Source of the DNA: Pseudomonadota bacterium
GTDB taxonomy: Bacteria; Desulfobacterota; Desulfobacteria; Desulfobacterales; Desulfolunaceae
Direction: 5' to 3'
DNA length: 48,755 bases
NCBI GenBank assembly: GCA_018818835.1
Contig: JAHIRD010000087.1
Span: 1-48,755 of the forward strand
The notes under the pieces are model-generated. The model was not told the origin of the DNA. It worked only from the letters and a program-made list of their open reading frames with translations, and searched no databases. Both the position numbers and the translations under genes were made by a program. Positions within the stretch are counted from its first letter, which is position 1. Every line of letters starts with the position of its first letter. This document shows, piece after piece, positions 18,161 through 26,200 of the stretch.

Positions 18161-21100
18161 TTAATCGCCAAATATAGGCGCAAGGCTTCCCACAAAGCAG
18201 CCGCCTCCGCCTGAATCACCGTCACCGGAGCCTGTACCCAGGGGAGTGGCTGAAATTCGGGACGGGCCTCCGGTGTCTGTGACGCTGCCGTTGGTGGTAT
18301 CCAGGTCATCGTCACCCCGTAAACCGTCTACAAAATGAAGGGTGATGATGTTGCCAACGATCTCTGCCCCGGTGGTTCCATCAAAAAGGAATTCATACCA
18401 GTGGGCCGTGGCATTGTCCGGGGTGGGGCCGTATTTGTAATAACTTGAAACCGTCGTGCCTGGGGGAAGGTAAAGGGTGAGTGTTGTCCCTGCACCGGGG
18501 GTCAGGCCTGCTATGATAAAATCAAAAAAACCAAAGGGGAAATCCACATCCGGTGCATCGGCAGAGGAGGGGTTGCCCGAGGCTCCAACATTGCTGAGAA
18601 CTGTTCCCGTGGGTGATTCCAGCGTCACATAGGCATCACCTGCAAAGGAATCAAGGGCGGTGACATTGGCCTGGTCTCTGTCGGGGGTTCCGTCTTCATT
18701 GCCGTCGTACAGGGGGTCGTCGCCATCCGGCCCGGATTCGGATGCGGGATTGACTGTGCTGTCATGATCGTTGTTGTCCAATCCACCGGAGAGAGACGAG
18801 TCATATCCGTCTCCGTCGGCGTCTTCGTCACAGGCATCCCCAAGACCATCGCCGTCCATATCCTCCTGGCCAGGATTGACAACAGACTGGCAGTTGTCCA
18901 CATTGCCGCAGACAGAATCTCCGTCCCGGTCGTTGTCCCCATCCAGGGGACAGATATCCAAATTCCCGCATATTCCGTCATGGTCCTGATCATTTCCAGC
19001 GTCATAGGGGCAGTCATCCACACAGTCATAAAGGCCGTCACTGTCTGAATCAAGATCCGGGTTGCCGCAGCCGCAAATGCCCGGAGATACTTTCAAGGGG
19101 TCATCGGGACAGAGGTCCACCGTATCCCCTGAAACCGTTACATCGTGGGAAACCGAAATCTCGCCGCCCCGGTTGTCATAGGCCGTCAGAGTGACACCAT
19201 AGGTTCCGGGTAAGGCATAGATGTGGGTGATGGAGTCCTCGGTTGTGACCACGGGTTCTTCTTCACCGAAATTCCAGAGCATGTGGGTGATGGCGCTGTC
19301 CCCATCATCCATATGCGCTGTAAAGGTAACGGTATCACCGGTTAAGGGCCGTTCAGGATCAACAATGAAATCACCTTGGGGAATCAGGTTGGGGCCCAGC
19401 TTGAACAGCCATATGCCCGGATTTCGCGCCCGTGTGGCAAGAACCACAAGACTGCCATCGGCCAGATAAGACACGGCCTGTCCTATGTCCTCGGTATCTG
19501 TATTACCCATCTCCTTTTCCCAGAGAAGATTCCCCTCGCCATCGCATCGGACCATGTATAGGTTGTTGCCGTCCGGGTATTTTAGGACATCGCCCACAAG
19601 AATAAACCCTCCATCAGGGGTTGCGGCCCCATTGCCGAACACCTCATACGAATAGTCGGTTCCAAAATGCCTGGCCCAGATCACATCACCGTCCGGATCA
19701 AGTTTGATCAGACCGTAATCGTTCAGGTACTGGCCTGCCAGCACGAAATCGTGGCCCATGGTTTCATGGAGATAATAGATGGTGCTTTTTGTGGTGTCAT
19801 TGCCCATCTTTTTTCGCCATTCTTCATTCCCCGAACCATCGGTCTTGATCAGAAGCATAGGGGAGTTGGACGCATAAACATAATAATCGCAACTGACCAG
19901 ATAGCCGCCAGCTTGAACCGGTAGCACTTCAAGCCCTTTGAGATGGTGGTTTTCCGGATCAGGGGTGTCTTCAAATAGCTGGTGCCATTGCTCATGGCCC
20001 TCCCCATCGGTTTTGATCAGACACATGTTGTAGATCACAGCCGCTGGATTGGATATTTTCAGATGGGCCGAATGGCCGGTGATGACGTACCCCCCGTCCG
20101 GGGTGGGCTTCACATCCCCAGGGCTGTCTCCGTGTCCGTAATCAAAAACCCTTTCCCAGATCACATCCCCCGGAACATAGGGCCCCTGGGCAAAGGCTGC
20201 GATCTTCATCAGTTTGATATCCAGTCCGGGCAGGAGGTCTTCCGGATCGGTGTTGCGCACTCCCAGGGCAATCAGGTGTCCGTCATGGGCCAGTGTCACC
20301 GATTTGATAAACTCGTTTCGATTACCATAGGCCACATCCCTATAGATTCGTGACCAGTCCGTGTTTCCATGGGAGTCGGTTTTTATGCCCCACATGTCAC
20401 AGCTGGCGCTTGTGCCCATGCAATTGATGCCCCCGATAAAGAAGCCGTTGTCCGGAGTCTGTACCATATCATAGCCATAATCCCGGCCATCGCCGTAAAG
20501 GCGCTCCCACTGCATGTCCAGATCCCTGACCTCGAGGGTTTGGCTTGTCTCTTGCCGGACACCATGGTTGTCGGTGACATAAAGGGTGACCCTGTATTGG
20601 CCAGGCGCTGCATAACTGTGGCTGGCCATGGATTCGGTTCCCGTGAAACCGTCTCCGAAATCCCATTCGTACAGAAGAATTTCCCCATCCGGGTCAGACG
20701 AGGCCGACCCGTCGAACATCACAGGTATATGCATGAACAAAGGACTTTCAGGGCTGTAATCAAAGGATGCTGTGGGGGGCTGGTAGGACCCGCTCATTTT
20801 TGCGGCAAACATCCAGGAGCTTTCTTCCCAGCGGGCCGTTCCGGCCACGATCAGGGACCCGTCATCGTCCTCCACGACCCCTTTTCCTTCATCGCGTTCC
20901 GCCTCCCCCAGAACCACATCCCAGATCATGTCACCTGCGGCATCGGTCTTGATCAGCCATATATCTCCCTGGCCATGCCATCCGTATGACTGGGTGGTTC
21001 CAGCCATGGCAAACCCCATGTCTGAGGTTTGAATCACTTCATTGCCCACATCGTTCATTCCTGTAGCCCCCAGGCAGGGTTGGGCTCGTCCAAAGGTGTG

Positions 21101-22000
21101 CTCAAAGGCTGTGGTGCCGTCTCGATTGATTTTCAGCAGAACCAGATCCGTATGCTCAATGTCGCCTGGGACCAGGGTCGACCCCGTGGCCACATAACCG
21201 TCTTCCACCTCAATCACCGACATGTAGGAATCGGTTCCAACGGTCCAGGAAAGGGCAGGCGGGGTTGCGCTATCAAGTTTGTAAAGACCGTCCTCCGTTG
21301 CAAGGATATAGCCTCCGTCCGATGTGGGACAGGCCGAGTGAATGATGGGGTGCACATACCATGTGCCACCGGGCAGATCCATGTACATGTCCCAAGTGAC
21401 ACCCCCCATGGTATCGGTTTGGATCAGATAACCGGTCCAGGCGCCCAGAAGCGGGCCATTGCTGTATACCCCGCCGAGAACAAGTCCGTCACCATCATGA
21501 GCAACCTGATACGTATAATCATCAAAGGGATTTCCGTATGTCTGGTCCCAGACTTTTTCAAGGCTTAAATCGGTTTTCATCAGCCAGGCATAGGAGGTGT
21601 AGTATTCTTGACGATCATATTCATAAGCCTGATGCCTGCCGCCGGCCACCAGGTAACCGTCAAACAGGCCTTCGCCGTCAAAACTTTCAATGATGTCAAA
21701 AGCCTGGTTGTGGTCTGTTTCACCATCAAAGGTTTTCCAGTTGACCACGTTCCCCTCCCTGTCAAAGCGGGCCAGGGCTGTCCAGAAATCAAGGGCAGGA
21801 CTCTCCATGCCCGTTTGCCGGCCGGCCAGAACATAACCCTGGCTGGTGGCAACGATGGATTCTGCCCGGCTGTCCGTTAAAAAAATCTTTCCCCACTGGG
21901 CCCCCGCAGGTGCCGGAAATTCCGCTGCCGGACAAAGTGAACAGCATGAAAAAAAGATTAAAAATAATCCCCAAATGGGATGAATCCTCAAGCTTGACAT
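18161..22000 (-). CDS. Secreted PKD / thrombospondin-3 / choice-of-anchor U surface protein with CF-tail
   Basis: A 1279-residue exported protein. ATG 22000 (MSSLRIHP) is chosen because AAGGAGA lies just upstream; an ATG six codons earlier lies before that site. Residues ~35-420 and ~520-870 are propeller-like repeats of the type GG(Y/F)xxAGxxxSYG...IWLIKTDxxG. A PKD domain follows each block (YEWDFGDGFTG; LWNFGEEEPV). Next is a calcium-binding thrombospondin type 3 region with many DxDxDG loops (NQDHDGICGNLDICPLDGD, EDMDGDGLGDACDEDADGDG), then a choice-of-anchor U-like domain (DAPDVDFPFGFFDFIIAGLTPG). It ends in SGGGGCFVGSLAPIFGD. Choice-of-anchor domains sit directly before varied C-terminal sorting signals, which supports reading this tail as one. 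The ligand or role is unknown; adhesion or surface coat are possible. Confidence 0.85.
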   Translation of the reverse strand: MSSLRIHPIWGLFLIFFSCCSLCPAAEFPAPAGAQWGKIFLTDSRAESIVATSQGYVLAGRQTGMESPALDFWTALARFDREGNVVNWKTFDGETDHNQAFDIIESFDGEGLFDGYLVAGGRHQAYEYDRQEYYTSYAWLMKTDLSLEKVWDQTYGNPFDDYTYQVAHDGDGLVLGGVYSNGPLLGAWTGYLIQTDTMGGVTWDMYMDLPGGTWYVHPIIHSACPTSDGGYILATEDGLYKLDSATPPALSWTVGTDSYMSVIEVEDGYVATGSTLVPGDIEHTDLVLLKINRDGTTAFEHTFGRAQPCLGATGMNDVGNEVIQTSDMGFAMAGTTQSYGWHGQGDIWLIKTDAAGDMIWDVVLGEAERDEGKGVVEDDDGSLIVAGTARWEESSWMFAAKMSGSYQPPTASFDYSPESPLFMHIPVMFDGSASSDPDGEILLYEWDFGDGFTGTESMASHSYAAPGQYRVTLYVTDNHGVRQETSQTLEVRDLDMQWERLYGDGRDYGYDMVQTPDNGFFIGGINCMGTSASCDMWGIKTDSHGNTDWSRIYRDVAYGNRNEFIKSVTLAHDGHLIALGVRNTDPEDLLPGLDIKLMKIAAFAQGPYVPGDVIWERVFDYGHGDSPGDVKPTPDGGYVITGHSAHLKISNPAAVIYNMCLIKTDGEGHEQWHQLFEDTPDPENHHLKGLEVLPVQAGGYLVSCDYYVYASNSPMLLIKTDGSGNEEWRKKMGNDTTKSTIYYLHETMGHDFVLAGQYLNDYGLIKLDPDGDVIWARHFGTDYSYEVFGNGAATPDGGFILVGDVLKYPDGNNLYMVRCDGEGNLLWEKEMGNTDTEDIGQAVSYLADGSLVVLATRARNPGIWLFKLGPNLIPQGDFIVDPERPLTGDTVTFTAHMDDGDSAITHMLWNFGEEEPVVTTEDSITHIYALPGTYGVTLTAYDNRGGEISVSHDVTVSGDTVDLCPDDPLKVSPGICGCGNPDLDSDSDGLYDCVDDCPYDAGNDQDHDGICGNLDICPLDGDNDRDGDSVCGNVDNCQSVVNPGQEDMDGDGLGDACDEDADGDGYDSSLSGGLDNNDHDSTVNPASESGPDGDDPLYDGNEDGTPDRDQANVTALDSFAGDAYVTLESPTGTVLSNVGASGNPSSADAPDVDFPFGFFDFIIAGLTPGAGTTLTLYLPPGTTVSSYYKYGPTPDNATAHWYEFLFDGTTGAEIVGNIITLHFVDGLRGDDDLDTTNGSVTDTGGPSRISATPLGTGSGDGDSGGGGCFVGSLAPIFGD

Positions 22001-22092
22001 GGTGAATCTCCTTTGCATGGTTAAAATATCAGCACTGTTTATGTCTTATTGACGTGCCGAAAATCGATATCTTGCAAAGAAAATTATCCAAA

Positions 22093-22143
22093 ACCCATAA
22101 GTCCCATGACTCCCATAAGTCTCATAGGTCCCATAAGTCCCAT
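22093..22143. repeat. 9-bp-period GTCCCATAA tract, site 3
   Basis: Five or six consecutive units: CCCATAAGT CCCATGACT CCCATAAGT CTCATAGGT CCCATAAGT CCCATT. This is the longest such tract in the window, between two - strand genes. Confidence 0.85.
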
Positions 22144-22220
22144 TGAAAAAATGTAATTTTGATTAAAAAAAGGAAATACAGCAGACAACCGGAAAGGATT
22201 AAGCCAATGATTCAAAAAGA

Positions 22221-22262
22221 TTTTAAAAGGTTACCCCTTTTTCACTCCCTAACCTTTTAAAA
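22221..22262 (-). terminator. Hairpin terminator of the chalcone-isomerase-like gene
   Basis: TTTTAAAAGGTTA (22221-22233) and TAACCTTTTAAAA (22250-22262) are perfect 13-base complements with a 16-base loop. Read on the - strand the hairpin follows the stop at 22290 and is succeeded by TCTTTTTG, as expected for a terminator. Confidence 0.65.
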
Positions 22263-22289
22263 TACTGTGCCTGTAAAGATTGGTTTAAA

Positions 22290-22895
22290 TTATTTTTTAA
22301 TCTCCGGACTTGAAAGAAGATTTTTTGCTAAAGATTGGAGGTTTTTTTCTGTTCTATCGCCCAGCCAGATGCCAAAAAGAGCGGGTTTGACGGCTATGCC
22401 GGGAATCATTATTTTGGCTTCTTTGCTTCCGTTTTTAAATACCTGGACACCCACGCCTTTTGTGTAAAGAATTTCAAAAAGGTCCCCGTCTTTGATGTCA
22501 TCGGCAAAGGCGCTTAGAAAGGCATCGATTTCTTTTTGGATGGGTGCGGTATTTCCTTTTGTGGCTTCAATGAAACCTTCTTTGGTGTGGTTGATGAATT
22601 TTTCCGACGTAATCAAGGACGTCACGATTTTGATCCTGAGCATCATGGTTTCATCGGCATCAATAATTGTTTTGGGATCGCTGGTTTTTGTCGTAAGATA
22701 AAGGCTTGCCACATAGATATCCTTATTGATGGGGCCAAGTCTCTTTTCCCTCATGCCAGCGCCATTGAGCAGAAGTTCCGTGTCTCCCACGGCCAGTTTT
22801 TCAGGAACATCAACGCCGTCGACAACGGCTGCATAAGACATTGATGCAGCAAGTAAACTAAACATCATTACGCACAACAATCGTTTGATCATCAT
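22290..22895 (-). CDS. Periplasmic chalcone-isomerase-like protein
   Basis: A 201-residue protein with GAGAGGTGA before two adjacent ATGs (22895 or 22892) and a signal peptide ending near SYAA-VVDG. It matches the bacterial chalcone isomerase-like family: VDVPEKLAVGDTELLLNGAGMREKR, then DIYVASLYLTTKTSDPKTIIDADETMMLRIKIVTSLIT, and a C-terminal GIAVKPALFGIWLGD. Plant enzymes of this fold close chalcones to flavanones. The bacterial secreted members lack a known substrate, and lipid binding has been suggested for the wider fold. It is a stand-alone gene with its own terminator; nothing nearby suggests flavonoid metabolism. Confidence 0.85.
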   Translation of the reverse strand: MMIKRLLCVMMFSLLAASMSYAAVVDGVDVPEKLAVGDTELLLNGAGMREKRLGPINKDIYVASLYLTTKTSDPKTIIDADETMMLRIKIVTSLITSEKFINHTKEGFIEATKGNTAPIQKEIDAFLSAFADDIKDGDLFEILYTKGVGVQVFKNGSKEAKIMIPGIAVKPALFGIWLGDRTEKNLQSLAKNLLSSPEIKK

Positions 22896-23235
22896 TCACC
22901 TCTCATTCGGTTAGGGTTAATATGAACTATTCCCTGGTGCCTGAGTGTCTTATTTATGACCAGGAAGATGTCACCTGACAATGGGTGACGTATGGAGCTT
23001 CATAACACAAATGATACGAATGTAAAATTGATTTTTCTGCTTAAGATTTGATGAAGCCCCTAAGGACCCCGTGGGTATGTCCATTGATTTATTTGACACC
23101 ATGGGAAAAAACTGATTAAAAAGGAACATCACATGTAATCTGTGTGACCCGTTTACCATTGATAATAAATGAATACCTGATTGGCCCTGGTGCAGGGTTT
23201 TGATGCCCTGAGGGCTTATAAGGGGGATTTGTATC
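22896..23235. other. Divergent intergenic region
   Basis: 340 bp between the chalcone-isomerase-like gene (-) and the propeller-barrel fusion (+). It presumably carries both promoters. No repeat, hairpin or ORF that I can support. Confidence 0.5.
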
Positions 23236-26200
23236 ATGTGTCTTACCCGTTTTACATATGTTCTTGCCCTGTTATTCGTCTTTGCTGTTTATCAACCAGC
23301 CCATGCCGAGGTCTTTACGGACCTGGGTCTTTATGGGGGACAGGTTTTTTCCCTGGCCATTGACCCGGATCAGCCGGATCGTATTTTTGCCGGCATTTAC
23401 CTGGGAGACGGACTGTACTTTAGTTCCGACGGGGGCAACCATTTCCAGCCGGTCAGGACCGGAAGTGTTCTGGGTGCCGAAGGGGAATTCAAGAACCATG
23501 CGATCTATGATGTCAAAATCGCCCCGTCAAAGGGAACCACGGTCTTTGCCACCAACCATTATTGTCTTGAAAAAAGTGAGGATGGGGGGCTGAGTTGGAG
23601 TCATATCACCAATGGGCGCATGCAGGCCGATTGCGCAAACAGTCAGGGGGATGTCTGGCGTATGTGCAAACGCATTGCCATTCACCCCACAGATCCCGAT
23701 ATTGTGTATGTGGGCACTGAAAAGCCCTATGGAAACACCACGGCAGGTGGGGCGGTGTACAAAACCATGGATGGGGGCGATTCCTGGATCAAGTTGAATG
23801 GTGGAGCGGACCTGGATACCATTGTGACAGACCTGGCCTTGGATCCACAGAATCCTGACAGGGTCTTTGTGACAACAGCCTCAGCCACCACTGGGTATGG
23901 CCAGGGAAGCCTCTACCTGAGTGAGAACGGAGGGGCGGAATTTGAGAAAATAAGTGGCGACGAAACCGTGGGGGCTTATTACGGGATCGCCGTCAAGCCG
24001 GACAATGGCACCGTGGTTTTTACGGGGTGCGATTACGGTCTGTTTAAATACAGTTATGACGGGGATCAGTGGGTGGTTACCCAGGTTCTGCCCGAGGCTG
24101 TTTTTGCCGGGGACCCGGTTTTTGACGCTCACAATCCCGATCGTTTGTATGTGGCCTGGAAACGTCCCTCGTATTTTGGTGGGGATGATCGCTCCAAGGT
24201 GTCCGTGAGCACCGACGGAGGGACCCGGTTTGAAACGGTCACCCTGGATACGGCCATGTCCGATAAGTTGTCCGTGATTGCACTTCACCCCACGGACCCT
24301 TTGATCATCTATGCCGGTGATATGACCATGGGTTGTCTGATCAGCCGAGACCAGGGCCAGACGTTTTCTTCGTCCAGCCAGGGAATTTTTGGGGTCATTA
24401 CATACGACATGGCTGTGGATCCTCACGATACCCTGCATATGATCGCCGGAACCAGCTCGGGCCTGTTCGAACGAAAGGCAGGAAATGTCTGGTCCCGGCT
24501 CAGGCAGGGGATTGTCCGGTCCGTGAGCTTTGATCCCCATGACAACCGGATTTTTTACGCGGGTATTTCCGGGATGAGTAACCGGCTTCACAAGACCCTT
24601 GACAGCGGTGACTCCTGGACAGAAAGCGATGATGTGACGAGTTATATCAGCCATATTGCCGTGGACCCCACGGAGAGCAGCACGGTGTATCTGACCGAGG
24701 GGCAGCGGGTCAGAAAAAGTGTGGACGGCGGTGCACGCTTTGAGACGGTTCTGACCGGCCAGAATCTTTCCGGGCAGGCCCACAGCATGAATGTGGTGGC
24801 AGTGGACCCCACAGACTCAGATCATCTCTATGCCGGGGGTGGAAATTTTTATGTGCCAAGGGTCTATGGTGATCTTTGGGAAAGCAGAGATAAAGGGGAA
24901 AACTGGACCCGCACCGGACTGGTCAATGCCATCATAAACGACCTTCTGATTGATCCGAACCATCCTGAGATTCTTTATGCAGGCTGCGGTTACAGTGCCA
25001 ATTACCAGGATCCTGTCCTCAAAAGTATGGACGGGGGGGCATCCTGGCAGGTTGTGGAACAGGGGCTGCCCAACAAGACCACGCGTCTTTTGAATATCTG
25101 GGGGGCCTCAAGGGATCAGGTCTATGCCGTGGGCTGGGACGGACTGATCGTCCATGTCTCATTGGGTGAGGTCTCTGTGATGAATTCCGGTGACAGTCAT
25201 GATTTGTATGGCATCGCAGGTGTCTCGGCCCAGGATATGTTTGCAGTGGGAGGGGCCGGAACCCTTCTTCATTTTAACGGCAGTGCCTGGGCACACCAGG
25301 AAAGTCCAACCACCGATAACCTGATTGACGTATGGGTGCATGCATCCGATGATGCGTTTGCCGTGGGGGCCAACGGGACCATTGTCCATTATGACGGGAA
25401 TGTGTGGACCTCCATGGTCGGCAATACAGCCGAGCACCTTGAAGGTGTTTTCGGTTTTGGGGCCGATGATGTCTATGCCGTGGGAGGGAAGGGGCTTATT
25501 CTCCATTATGACGGGAACCAGTGGTCGCCCATGACCAGCTCCCTGCCCGTGGATACCTCCATCAATCTCCTGGATATCTGGGGCAGCGATTCGTCCCATA
25601 TTTATGCGGTGGGACCGTCGGGCACCATTCTTTTTTTTGATGGAAATGGCGACGGAGTGTGGGTTGCCATGGACAGTCATACCACCGATTACCTGGCAGG
25701 CATCTGGGGAACGGTGACCGGTCAGGTCTATGCCGCAGACAGCTATGGTGGTCTGTTGAAATTTGAGAACAATGACTGGCAGCCCGTGGCCGCAGACAGG
25801 ACAATTGCCTCAACGGAAGTCTGGGGTTTTTCCGACTCCGATGTGTTTGTGTGCGATACCTATGGGGGGATTTTCCACCTGGCAGAAGGTGCATGGGACA
25901 CGGTGCGGGAGCCGGGAAACACCGGACGGAGTGTGGTTGATCTGGCCTTTCACCGGGAAAACCCCGATATCATTTACGCGGCAACCTACTATGGCGGTCT
26001 TTACATTTCTCCCAACAAGGCGGAAACCTGGCTGCATCTGGGGACCCCGGAATACTCTGTGTTCGCCATTGCCCCGGGTTCCCTGTATGCAGGAACCCAG
26101 GGAAAGCTGGTCCAGTGTACGGGAACCGGTGTCGTTGCAGGGAAGGTGACCGATGCCCTCAGCGGATCTGCCCTTACCGGGGCCAGGGTTGAAAGCACCC

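Noticed and set aside
22093-22143. Possible CRISPR or iteron origin
   Set aside because: The 9-bp unit has no spacers, recurs at other gene ends and has no replication gene nearby.
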